DNA of 64,000 nucleotides from an uncultured Lachnospiraceae bacterium (GTDB lineage: Bacteria > Bacillota > Clostridia > Lachnospirales > Lachnospiraceae), in assembly GCA_910577785.1 (NCBI GenBank), contig CAJTNT010000001.1, positions 91,339 through 155,338 of the forward strand. The letters run 5' to 3'. The notes below the pieces were generated by a model, which ran no database searches, was not told where the DNA came from, and saw nothing but the letters and a program-made list of their open reading frames with translations. A program made the position numbers and the translations under genes. This document shows, one piece after another, positions 1-7,840 of the stretch (position 1 is its first letter; the number at the start of each line of letters is the position of its first letter).

Positions 1-972
1 GCCGCCAGATGCTTTAATTGTTCTCACTGGCTGATTTGGGTCTGCTTTATAGAGAAAATCTGAAAACTTGGACCGCCAAGCAAAAATAGGAGTTGGATGT
101 CCCATCTCTTCTGTATAGAAACTATAATTCAGGCCTGGGGGAATGTCATCCAGCAAAGCCCCATATCGACCACCGATTCCAGACTTATTTTCTTCTTCTG
201 TTAATGCAACGCCCATCACTGCCGTTTCCGCATTGTAAAAAGGTTCATCATCTATCGAATCTGGGCCATGTGTAGGCCTTGGAAATTTAAACTTACCTTC
301 TTTTAATCCTACGATAATCAAACGCTCTCTATGTTGTGGAACACCATAATCTGCAGCATCTACGATCCGATAATATAGCCTATATCCTGCCTCTGAAAAA
401 CTTTTTAAAATTTCTTTCCAAGCCTCCCCTTTTTGGGCGCCAATGATCCCATACACATTTTCAAATAAAAACCCCACTGGTTCAAGTTCTTTTAACAGTC
501 GGACATATTCTTTAAAAAGAATGCCTCTAGCATCTGTAGTTCCTAAAACGCCATTCGCCCTCCGTCCCGCTGCACTAAACGTTTGGCAGGGCGGCCCTCC
601 TATTATAAAATCAATATTTCCTAAATGTTGCGGTGTATATTCATTTATATCTATACAATTTACCTTTGAACTTTCAAAACGTTTTCCTCTTCCAGAATTT
701 AACTCTAACGTTTTACAGAATTTACTTTCAATTTCTACTGATTCAACAATTTCAAATCCAACGTCATTAAATCCTATATCAAGTCCACCCGCACCAGAAA
801 ACAAGCTTAATGTTCTTATTGATGGTATCCTATTATCTATCAGATACTGTTTTATCGCTCTTCCAAACATATCCGGCCAGGCTGGAATATTTTTATCACA
901 GCCGAATTTGTCACATATATCACTTAAAGTTGATTGTTCATTTCCTATCGTAAAAATACTTAATTGTTCCAT
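1..972 (-). CDS. C5-cytosine DNA methyltransferase (3' end beyond window)
   Basis: Transfers a methyl group from S-adenosylmethionine to cytosine C5 in a target DNA site. Seen on the minus strand, reading in from 972 and open to the window edge (324 codons): motif I LFSGAGGLDIGF at about residue 57, motif IV GGPPCQTFS with the catalytic Cys at about residue 120, motif VI ENVYG, and motif VIII QHRERLIIVG. The target-recognition domain would follow and is partly off the window. The start ATG has an AAGGA about 12 nt upstream. The gene is clearly richer in A and T than its neighbours, which suggests acquisition. A cognate restriction enzyme, if any, lies outside the window, so it could be an orphan or half of a restriction-modification system. 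Family call is secure; specificity is unknown. Confidence 0.93.
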   Translation of the reverse strand, partial: MEQLSIFTIGNEQSTLSDICDKFGCDKNIPAWPDMFGRAIKQYLIDNRIPSIRTLSLFSGAGGLDIGFNDVGFEIVESVEIESKFCKTLELNSGRGKRFESSKVNCIDINEYTPQHLGNIDFIIGGPPCQTFSAAGRRANGVLGTTDARGILFKEYVRLLKELEPVGFLFENVYGIIGAQKGEAWKEILKSFSEAGYRLYYRIVDAADYGVPQHRERLIIVGLKEGKFKFPRPTHGPDSIDDEPFYNAETAVMGVALTEEENKSGIGGRYGALLDDIPPGLNYSFYTEEMGHPTPIFAWRSKFSDFLYKADPNQPVRTIKASGG

Positions 973-1070
973 GTCAACACCAAATCCTTATATTTTAATT
1001 TTCTATCCATAGCCACCGCTATGCCATCATCAATGTCTTGATCTATGATATCCATAATAGTACCTACCAT
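960..1070 (-). CDS. Possible 36-residue ORF overlapping the methyltransferase start
   Basis: An open frame of 36 codons ends 13 bp inside the methyltransferase gene, an overlap that often marks translational coupling. The predicted peptide is acidic at its start (DIIDQDIDDG) and basic later (MDRKLKYKDL). A second in-frame ATG at 1055 has a GGTAGG-like sequence upstream. It matches no family I recognise. It may be a small regulator or only the AT-rich leader of the methyltransferase gene. Confidence 0.25.
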   Translation of the reverse strand: MVGTIMDIIDQDIDDGIAVAMDRKLKYKDLVLTWNN

Positions 1071-1100
1071 ATCCTAAGCTCATAGAACAATTTATTTCTC

Positions 1101-1751
1101 TTATCCCAGATAGCTTACAACCTCCGAAAGGCTGTCAAAAATTTCTGTTACGCCCAGCCGCCTCATTTCCTCAAAATCATGCTCAAACCCATAGGACACG
1201 CCGATGCAGGCAATCCCGGCTTCCTGGGCGCCCCTGGCGTCATATCTGGTATCCCCGATTAAGACAGCCTGCCCGGGCTCTGAAATATGTAAACGTTCCA
1301 CTGCCACCTCTAACACCTGGATTTTGGTTCTAATGTTCTTGTCAATCTGGGCGCCGCAAATTGCGTCAAAATACCGCGCCACCTGGAAACGTTCCAATAT
1401 CTGGAGGCAGAACGGCTCCGGCTTGGAAGACGCCAGGCCAATCCGAAACCTTTTTTGTCTCAGAGCCTTTAGGGCATCTTCCACGCCCGGATAAAGTTCG
1501 CATTCATTTACGCCTGTCACCCGGTATTCCCTGCGGAAAATGGCAGTCGCTTCCTTGGCTTTTTCCACAGAAAAGCCGTACTCCCTCTGGAATGATTCTT
1601 CCACGGGCGGCCCAATAAAACGCCTTAAGGTTCCGGGCGCCGCATCCGTTATCCCGAAAGCCTTCAGCGCAAGCTGGACACAGTTTGTAATTCCCCGCTC
1701 AGTATTCACCAGCGTGCCGTCTAAGTCAAACAATATGGTTGTCTTCTTCAT
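1101..1751 (-). CDS. HAD-superfamily phosphatase, phosphoglycolate-phosphatase-like
   Basis: A haloacid-dehalogenase hydrolase expected to dephosphorylate a small metabolite in the cytosol. Motif I is FDLDGTLVNT at residues 6-15 with the Asp nucleophile and the second Asp. Motif II is the Ser in LASSKPEP, and motif IV is GDTRYDARGAQEAG. A helical cap lies between motifs I and II. The 216-residue length is normal for PGP/PpaX relatives. Start 1751 is chosen because GGGAGG lies about 10 nt upstream and the upstream ATPase gene stops at 1780. An upstream in-frame ATG at 1862 would overlap that gene. It is the last gene of the LRR-vWA-AAA+ cluster and may be co-transcribed. The substrate cannot be read from sequence. 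Confidence 0.85.
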   Translation of the reverse strand: MKKTTILFDLDGTLVNTERGITNCVQLALKAFGITDAAPGTLRRFIGPPVEESFQREYGFSVEKAKEATAIFRREYRVTGVNECELYPGVEDALKALRQKRFRIGLASSKPEPFCLQILERFQVARYFDAICGAQIDKNIRTKIQVLEVAVERLHISEPGQAVLIGDTRYDARGAQEAGIACIGVSYGFEHDFEEMRRLGVTEIFDSLSEVVSYLG

Positions 1752-1779
1752 ACCGTACTTTCCTCCCTTGCTCATTTGC

Positions 1780-3405
1780 TTATGAAAGCCGCTCCAGCAG
1801 CTTCCGGCGCTTCTCGTCAAAGAGCAGCTCCTGGTTGTATTGGAAATAACGGGGGCAGTCACAGCCCTGCAGGAACTTCACGCTATGGTAATTGGAATTG
1901 AGTTCCGTAATGAACATTACCATTTCCTGGCCGCTGCCAAAAGCGCCCTCCAAAAAATCAAAGGCATATTCCAGGGCATGGGACGCTTCCTCCTGCCGCC
2001 GCTCATAGATGCCATTTTCTACGGCAAACAGTTCCTTCACCCGCCGGAAAGCCTGCCCTCTCTGGGCAATTCCCTCTAATTTCAACGTCTGGGCAAAACG
2101 TTCCATGGTCTGCAGCAGCCTGCGGTACTGCGCAACTTCCTCACGTCCTAATAGCTCCGCTTTCTTTTTCTGCTCATATGCGGCGGACACCTTCTGGCAT
2201 ATGCCGCCAAATACTTCCTGGGCGTCCCCGCTTCCTGCGCCCTTATCCCCCTGTACGCCTTCGCCGCTCTCTATTCGCACTTCCCCTGACGCTCCCCGAA
2301 CCTCTATTCCGCCTTCCCCTGGCACGCCTTCATTATTTCCCATTGGCATTTCCCCTGGCAACGGCGCAGCCAGCGCCTTAAATTCCATCAGGCAGCTCTG
2401 CAGCCGTTCCATCTGCCATTCCTCTGACACGGCCTGTTTCAGGGCTTCATTGACCTTTGAGAGGATAAGGCCCAGGACGCTCAGACGCTCGTCAAAGGAG
2501 GCATGGGCAACCTTCTGAATGAGGATCTCGTCCAAATGCCCTTGGAAGATTTCTTCCAGCTGGTAATCAGCCTGATATTTATAATACAGCTCTAGGTAAT
2601 TGGCAAAGTCCTTGGCAATCTTGGGGAACTGGATATACTGCGCCACCACTTCACGGTCTACCTCCTTGCCTAGCTTTTCATAGACACGGATAAAATTGGA
2701 CAGATCCTCCCAGCCCCTGGGAGTGGCAAAATTCCTGCCGTCCACCGTGGTTTCCATCTGGTAAAAATGCTGTTTTCTGGCATTGAGGTAGGAAATCACC
2801 GCCCCGTGGAGCCCCTGCTGGTACGCATATTCCTTCCATACGCCAAAATCCGCTTCCACCTCTATCTTCTTCACACGATCCATGGTGACCATGTCAAATT
2901 CGCGGACAGACTTATTGTACTCTGGCGGGTTTCCTGCCGCCACAATTATCCAGCCTGCGGGAATCTTATGGTTGCCGAAAGACTTGTACTGCAGGAACTG
3001 CAGCATGGCCGGGGCCAACGTCTCTGATACGCAGTTTATCTCATCAATAAAGAGGATGCCTTCCCGAAGGCCTGTCTGCTCCATTTTCTCATAGACAGCG
3101 CCCACAATCTCGCTCATCGTGTACTCTGTCACGGCATATTCTTTCCCGCCATACTGTTTTGTGGAAATAAAAGGCAGGCCAATGGCGCTTTGCCGGGTAT
3201 GGTGGGTAATCGTATAGGCCACCAGGGCAACCCCGCACTCCTTGGACACCTGCTCCATAATCTGCGTCTTCCCAATCCCAGGGGAACCCAGCAGGAAAAT
3301 GGGGCGCTGGCGGATCGCGGGGATTTCATACGACCCGAAACCGTCTTTGGCCAAATATGCCTCTATGGTATTTTTAATTTCTTCCTTGGTCCGTTTAATA
3401 TTCAT
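1780..3405 (-). CDS. MoxR-type AAA+ ATPase
   Basis: A 541-residue AAA+ ATPase of the dynein-related/MoxR group, probably an ATP-driven chaperone working with the vWA protein encoded just upstream. Walker A is GSPGIGKTQ at about residues 40-48, Walker B is GILFIDEIN at about 115-123, and a sensor-1-like AAGNPPEYN follows. The AAA+ core covers roughly residues 1-300. Residues about 345-400 are Gly/Glu-rich low complexity with repeated GE and VRG motifs, then a helical C-terminal region. MoxR ATPases are commonly paired with vWA proteins (RavA-ViaA is the known precedent), and here the vWA gene is 154 bp upstream on the same strand. The physiological client is unknown. Confidence 0.85.
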   Translation of the reverse strand: MNIKRTKEEIKNTIEAYLAKDGFGSYEIPAIRQRPIFLLGSPGIGKTQIMEQVSKECGVALVAYTITHHTRQSAIGLPFISTKQYGGKEYAVTEYTMSEIVGAVYEKMEQTGLREGILFIDEINCVSETLAPAMLQFLQYKSFGNHKIPAGWIIVAAGNPPEYNKSVREFDMVTMDRVKKIEVEADFGVWKEYAYQQGLHGAVISYLNARKQHFYQMETTVDGRNFATPRGWEDLSNFIRVYEKLGKEVDREVVAQYIQFPKIAKDFANYLELYYKYQADYQLEEIFQGHLDEILIQKVAHASFDERLSVLGLILSKVNEALKQAVSEEWQMERLQSCLMEFKALAAPLPGEMPMGNNEGVPGEGGIEVRGASGEVRIESGEGVQGDKGAGSGDAQEVFGGICQKVSAAYEQKKKAELLGREEVAQYRRLLQTMERFAQTLKLEGIAQRGQAFRRVKELFAVENGIYERRQEEASHALEYAFDFLEGAFGSGQEMVMFITELNSNYHSVKFLQGCDCPRYFQYNQELLFDEKRRKLLERLS

Positions 3406-3420
3406 TTTCTTCTAACAACC

Positions 3421-3515
3421 TTCTTCCATCGCATTGTCTTTGATTCCTAAGTGCTTCCTTACTCTGTTCCATATTCATTATCCTGCATTCCCTTTCTTCC
3501 ATCGCACTGCCTTTG
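3421..3515. repeat. Imperfect 22-bp direct repeat between the vWA and AAA+ genes
   Basis: The 22-bp segments at 3421-3442 and 3494-3515 match at 20 of 22 positions (TTCTTCCATCGCA core) and are 73 bp apart, inside the 154-bp gap between the two partner genes. They could be a local duplication or a paired regulatory site. Confidence 0.5.
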
Positions 3516-3559
3516 CATTTGCCCTCTGTCGTTTTGCTTGTCTCATACGCATGGCGTCA

Positions 3560-4867
3560 CTACCCTTCTCTTATCTCCTCTTCGCCCAGAATCAGCTTGA
3601 TCGCCCAGGGCGGCACATCCACATCCTGATAGTCTTCGCGGAAGAAGACAAACGCCGTATCGTAAGGCGGCTTTTTCAGGGGATACCTTCCATAACCGTC
3701 GGTAAAATAAATCAGCCCCCGCAGCTTGTGGAAAGCCTTTTTTGCCAAAAGCTTCTCTACATATTGGAAGACGGGCCGGAAATCTGTCCCGCCCATGCCC
3801 TTTACCTGGAAATCCTCCATATAGGCCGCAAGCTGCTGCTGGCTTTCGATAACTACATCCGACTGCACCCGCTCATCACACTGGATGAGATGGATACAGA
3901 ACCGGCGGTAAAAGGATTCCGACTGGCTTAAGATGCCGTATGTCTCCTCCAGGAATTTCTGCACCAGGCTGGCCTTACAGGACATGGAAGTATCAATGGC
4001 AATTACAAAATCTTCGATTTTGTGGATCTCGCGTGTCTCCTGGTGCTCAATCAGGGGCATATTGCCATACAGCTCCATCCCATAATGGTAAAAGATATAG
4101 TCAAAGCTGTCCAAATCCACTTGCATCTCTTCTTTGAGGACGCAGAATTTCTTGAGGAACGCACGGTAATCATAGCGTTCCCGGTTCTCAACCCGCAGCT
4201 GCTCCTGCAGGCCTTGGGAATCCTCCGCAGCCTCTTTGGAAAACAGCTCCAGCTCCGCCTCCATCTTCTCACGGATTTCCTGCCATTGGTTCTGCTGCTC
4301 TAACGGGGATCTGGGGTCTTTTGCTTCCCGTTCCCAGAACGCATGGCTATCTACCGCAAATTCCTGTATCAGCCGGGCGATCGTGCGGGGATCTGGCTCT
4401 GCCTTCTGCAGGAGATGGAAGACAGCCTCGCCATGGATGACGGGGATTTTCTTCTGCAGGCCGTCATACACTGCCCTGCGGTAGGGCTTCGGCGGGTTGC
4501 GCAGGCAGCGGCAGCGCAGCCCGTCTATGATATGCTCCACGGCAAGGTCACAGGCAAGATCCCATAGGGCAGCTTCCCTGCGGCCGCGGGCATTCCAGAT
4601 ATGGCCAAACAGGCAATGGAGCAGGCTGTGGAGATAGCTGCGGTTTACGGGGACATTGCCGATTTTGTATTGTTCCAGTAAAAATTCTGGGTTATAACGG
4701 AAGAACTGCCCATCAGTTGCCGTATGTGGGACTGCCATCGTCGGCTCGAAGGCCAGGCTATGAAGGGCCACGTCCAGGAAACGCATATTCAGGTATAGTT
4801 CATTTCTGCAATCGCAGAGGATTTCATTGCAGATTTCTATTTTTTCTAATAACTGCTCTTCAAACAT
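3560..4867 (-). CDS. vWA-domain protein with metallopeptidase-like N-terminal region (DUF2201-type)
   Basis: A 435-residue predicted cytosolic protein. The N-terminal half has LHSLLHCLFGH at about residues 80-90, followed by a helix with DLAVEH, resembling the metal-binding helix of DUF2201_N putative metallopeptidases. The C-terminal half is a von Willebrand A domain with a MIDAS-like DTSMS at about residue 291 and a later TDGYG. This two-part architecture is typical of DUF2201 proteins encoded beside MoxR ATPases, and the AAA+ partner follows downstream. The LRR protein gene ends only 30 bp upstream, suggesting one transcript. Probable role: adaptor or metal-dependent subunit of a MoxR chaperone. 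Whether it has peptidase activity is unknown. Confidence 0.82.
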   Translation of the reverse strand: MFEEQLLEKIEICNEILCDCRNELYLNMRFLDVALHSLAFEPTMAVPHTATDGQFFRYNPEFLLEQYKIGNVPVNRSYLHSLLHCLFGHIWNARGRREAALWDLACDLAVEHIIDGLRCRCLRNPPKPYRRAVYDGLQKKIPVIHGEAVFHLLQKAEPDPRTIARLIQEFAVDSHAFWEREAKDPRSPLEQQNQWQEIREKMEAELELFSKEAAEDSQGLQEQLRVENRERYDYRAFLKKFCVLKEEMQVDLDSFDYIFYHYGMELYGNMPLIEHQETREIHKIEDFVIAIDTSMSCKASLVQKFLEETYGILSQSESFYRRFCIHLIQCDERVQSDVVIESQQQLAAYMEDFQVKGMGGTDFRPVFQYVEKLLAKKAFHKLRGLIYFTDGYGRYPLKKPPYDTAFVFFREDYQDVDVPPWAIKLILGEEEIREG

Positions 4868-4897
4868 AGCATGTAACCTTTCCTAACATTTCTATAA

Positions 4898-5827
4898 TCA
4901 GAGGGCAAAACGTTTTTTCTTGCCCGGAAACCTGCTGTGCAGCACATGCAAAAGACGGCTCAATGCCCCTGCGTCGCCTCGGCTGTTTGCCGCCTGCACC
5001 AAAAGCTCCACTTCTTCCCTAGTCTCGGCAAAATCCTCCGCCAGCCATTGGAGGGCTTCCGTTTCCTCCTGTTCCAGGAAATATGCCGCGGCCTGCCGCA
5101 GATGCTGCCTGAGACAGGAACTGTACTCTCCCCTGGCAAGCCCGTCCAATGCATAAGGGTATTGAAGCCTTGCTGACGCTATCTCTATCATACTTATTAT
5201 ATCTATATTATATTTTCCCATTTGGAACAGATGGTCATATTCCTGGAACACCACCTGGGTATTGCGGAATGTATTGCGGTACTGGAGGCCCATGCCATGG
5301 ATCTGGGTGGAAATAATCCTCGCGGGGGTATTTTCTACTGCTTCCTCAAAAAACTCCGGGTACATCAGGCGGTATGCCAGACTGCTTTCGCCCGGCAGAA
5401 AAGCGTCGACCCGCACGGACTGCCTGAGATCCTGCAGAATTTCCCGCAGGCAGGACTGTCCTTCCTTCTGGTGCAAGATTAGGCGGGACAGGCGTGTGCA
5501 TCCCGTAAAGGCGCCCGCCCCCATAGAAGCAATATTGCTGTAAAATGAAAGCGTGGAAAAATGGATGCAGTTGTAAAACAGATACCTGCCCAGTCGCCGG
5601 ATTGTATCCGGCAGAAACAGGGCTTCCAGGGAAGCGCCGCATATGCATGGCAGGCCGCTGCGGTTTGGCGGCTCCCCTTCCATTTCTTCGGCAAACGCAT
5701 AGGCAGACAATTCTGTCACTGGAACCCCCTCTATTTCTCTGGGTACTACGACCTGGCTGCCTGTGCCATAACAGCGTACAATGCGGACGCCCCACTCTGT
5801 CCTCTCATAAGCAAAATCCTGTTCCAT
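4898..5827 (-). CDS. Cytoplasmic BspA-like leucine-rich repeat protein
   Basis: A 309-residue protein with no signal peptide or membrane segment. Residues about 20-130 hold LRR_5/BspA-type repeats (VVVPREIEGVPVTEL, then LEALFLPDTIRRLGRYLFYN and MGAGAFTGCTRLSRLIL). The remainder is helical and Glu/Ala-rich, with residues 215-300 reading like a tetratricopeptide-style helical array. It is the first gene of a cluster with the vWA and MoxR genes, so it may be a client-recognition or scaffolding subunit; that is inference from position. Start 5827 is supported by GGGAGGGA just upstream. Confidence 0.7.
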   Translation of the reverse strand: MEQDFAYERTEWGVRIVRCYGTGSQVVVPREIEGVPVTELSAYAFAEEMEGEPPNRSGLPCICGASLEALFLPDTIRRLGRYLFYNCIHFSTLSFYSNIASMGAGAFTGCTRLSRLILHQKEGQSCLREILQDLRQSVRVDAFLPGESSLAYRLMYPEFFEEAVENTPARIISTQIHGMGLQYRNTFRNTQVVFQEYDHLFQMGKYNIDIISMIEIASARLQYPYALDGLARGEYSSCLRQHLRQAAAYFLEQEETEALQWLAEDFAETREEVELLVQAANSRGDAGALSRLLHVLHSRFPGKKKRFAL

Positions 5828-5873
5828 CCTGTCCCTCCCATCTTTGTAAACCTATTCCTTTATCATAGTATGC

Positions 5874-7421
5874 CTACTCCAGCCTCAGCCCTTCTTCTGT
5901 CAGACGGTAAACCTTATCGCAGACATCTTCCATAAACTTCCTGTCGTGCGACACACTGATAATCGTGCCGCCAAAATTTTTCAGCAGACCGCGGATGACC
6001 GGGTTGGAAAGCGGTGAAAAATTTCTCGTCGGCTCATCCAGCACCAGCACGTCATTCCCATCCATGCTCATCTTTAAAAATAAGAGCTTGGCCTTCTGCC
6101 CTCCGGACAGTTCTGAAATACAATGCCCCATTTCATCCGCCGTATATTTCATGCTCCCCAAATACGTGCAAATCCGGCTGGCTTCCTCCTTGCTGTATTC
6201 TTTTTGCAGGAATTCCACCGGGGTTTTGTGCATATCCAGCAATTCCTCATAATTCTGCGGCATATAGGCTGCGTGGATATCCTGCCTCTCCAAGAGTTCT
6301 CTGGCGATCCGCCGGAGCAGGGTAGTCTTCCCAACGCCATTTTTTCCGATTATGCAGATTTTCTCCGGCCCCTGCACCCTGAAATGGATGGACTTTGCCA
6401 GCAGCTTCTGCTGCGTCAATGGATTCGCCTCTGCATATAGCTTCTCCAAAGTAAAATCTAAAATTATTTTTCCATTTGGAATATTTATTTTATCAGAAAA
6501 CTTTGCAAAAATCGCCGTTTCCACATCTGGGATTTCCAAATGGTTTTCTGCCTGCTTGTCCAGCCTCCTCCCCATGGCTTTTACAGTGTGCATCTTCTTC
6601 TTTAATAACCGGCCTCCATGGGGATCTTGCCGGCTGATGCTCTTCTGCTCGTGCTCTACCCTCTGCTGGATCTTGCGGAAGCGTTCCATCTGCTTTTCAT
6701 GCTCACTGCGCTCCTTGCGGGCAAGCTGCTCCTGGTTTTGGAGGCTGTGCAGACGTTCCCTGATATACTGCCCATACCCCATCCTTGCCACCGTATGCCG
6801 CGCCAGCGTCTTCCGCCTGACTTGCTCCAAATGGATGATCACATTTGCCGTCCGCTCGATAAAGGTTTCATCATGGGACACATAGATGACTGGCAGGCTG
6901 CATTTCTGGATAAATCCTTCCAGCCACTCCAGGGTTTCCAAATCTAAGTCATTCGACGGCTCGTCTAACAGCAGCACATCTGGCTGCTCCAGCATAATCC
7001 CCGCCAGCTGCATCTTAACCTTTTCGCCTCCGGACAGCGTAGCGATTTCCCTGTCCTCATAAAAGAAGCCGTGAGGAATCCCAAGGCTTTTGGCCAACAT
7101 TCCTAGCTCCTTTGGCGTCTTATCAAAAAATACGGGAATCTGATAAAAATATTGGGATACCATCCCTTTCTTCTGTTCTGGAGATAATTCCTGCGCCAGA
7201 TAACCCAGGCGCGTCTGTCCCTTCAAAATCTCTCCGCTATATTCCGCATAGCCTTCAATCAGAGATTCCTGGTAAATCAGCTTCAGAAGGGTGGATTTTC
7301 CATTCCCCTCTTCCCCAATCATCACCACCTTATCTCCAGGGCGCAGGGAAAAGGAAAAATCCTTGACAATTTCTCTGTAATCCTGTTTATGTGTAATGCT
7401 TATATTTTTTAATTGTAACAT
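5874..7421 (-). CDS. ABC-F family ATPase, likely ribosome-protection or translation factor
   Basis: Two ATP-binding cassettes fused in one 515-residue protein with no membrane segments, the ABC-F plan. Walker A 1 is GEEGNGKST and Walker A 2 is GKNGVGKTT. Signatures are LSGGEKVKMQLAG and LSGGQKAKLLF, and Walker B motifs are LLLDEPSNDLDLE and VLDEPTRNFSP. A long basic interdomain linker (residues about 190-290, KERSEHEKQMERFRKIQQ) would reach the peptidyl-transferase centre. Start 7421 is chosen because the frame upstream is the structured leader and the protein begins MLQLKNISI as relatives do. The linker and leader fit the antibiotic-resistance ABC-F group (Lsa/Vga/CplR-like) rather than Uup or EttA, but drug specificity is not readable. 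Confidence 0.88.
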   Translation of the reverse strand: MLQLKNISITHKQDYREIVKDFSFSLRPGDKVVMIGEEGNGKSTLLKLIYQESLIEGYAEYSGEILKGQTRLGYLAQELSPEQKKGMVSQYFYQIPVFFDKTPKELGMLAKSLGIPHGFFYEDREIATLSGGEKVKMQLAGIMLEQPDVLLLDEPSNDLDLETLEWLEGFIQKCSLPVIYVSHDETFIERTANVIIHLEQVRRKTLARHTVARMGYGQYIRERLHSLQNQEQLARKERSEHEKQMERFRKIQQRVEHEQKSISRQDPHGGRLLKKKMHTVKAMGRRLDKQAENHLEIPDVETAIFAKFSDKINIPNGKIILDFTLEKLYAEANPLTQQKLLAKSIHFRVQGPEKICIIGKNGVGKTTLLRRIARELLERQDIHAAYMPQNYEELLDMHKTPVEFLQKEYSKEEASRICTYLGSMKYTADEMGHCISELSGGQKAKLLFLKMSMDGNDVLVLDEPTRNFSPLSNPVIRGLLKNFGGTIISVSHDRKFMEDVCDKVYRLTEEGLRLE

Positions 7422-7448
7422 GCATATCCTCCATTTTTGCCAAATCAA

Positions 7449-7495
7449 AATCTGCTTTCGGGCAGGCAGCTTCAAACTGTCACCGAAAGCAGATT
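7449..7495 (-). promoter_or_regulatory. Perfect 13-bp hairpin just upstream of the ABC-F gene, likely attenuator
   Basis: AATCTGCTTTCGG at 7449-7461 and its exact complement at 7483-7495 form a 13-bp stem with a 21-nt loop. On the minus-strand RNA the stem is followed by TTGATTTGG, a moderate U-rich tail, and ends about 28 nt before the start codon. The position fits a terminator or a ribosome-site-masking hairpin in an antibiotic-responsive leader. Confidence 0.65.
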
Positions 7496-7581
7496 CTTCC
7501 CAGCACAACTCTGATATCATGTTACGCCAACACGGCACTTAACGATAGGCTATGCCCTACCGTATCAGAACTATAAAAATA

Positions 7582-7692
7582 CATGCCAGATTATCTATTT
7601 CGGTAACAGAAAAAGAAGTGCGCCTTACGCCCTTTGATACTCTTCATTCTTCTCTACACTTCTTTTACACAAAATAGATTATCTAAACATGC
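7582..7692 (-). promoter_or_regulatory. Long imperfect inverted repeat enclosing the leader ORF
   Basis: The arm at 7582-7620 and the arm at 7657-7692 are imperfect reverse complements over about 36 nt. They share the blocks CATG, TATCTATTT and AAAGAAGTG. In the RNA this would be one large stem that includes the end of the leader ORF, so translation of the leader would disrupt it. Together with the downstream 13-bp hairpin it gives a plausible two-state attenuator. Confidence 0.55.
7591..7647 (-). CDS. Possible 18-residue leader peptide of the ABC-F gene
   Basis: An open frame reads MKSIKGRKAHFFFCYRNR and stops. It lies between the arms of a long imperfect inverted repeat, 170 nt upstream of the ABC-F start. 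Its basic start and FFF-C-Y run resemble the short peptides on which drug-stalled ribosomes control erm and ABC-F genes. The ribosome-binding site (AGAGAAGA) is weak. Function is inferred from position only. Confidence 0.45.
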   Translation of the reverse strand: MKSIKGRKAHFFFCYRNR

Positions 7693-7780
7693 CGACCTCC
7701 ATTTTATCATGATTCAGCCATTTGCGGCTCTTTTCCAATATTAACAATAGAAGCCGCCTTTGTCAAGCTAAATTTGCAAA

Positions 7781-7830
7781 TCAAATATCCATGTAAGCAT
7801 GGCTATTTTCCTCATTGCTCGCGGGAATAA
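7781..7830. repeat. 50-bp dispersed intergenic repeat, copy 1
   Basis: This segment matches 17064-17113 at 48 of 50 positions. It contains a CCATG-N4-CATGG hairpin followed by CTATTTTCCTCATTGCTCG. Both differences between the copies fall in the 4-nt hairpin loop. It lies immediately upstream of the ABC-F leader and next to the end of folBK. Confidence 0.85.
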
Positions 7831-7840
7831 GCGGCATAGC

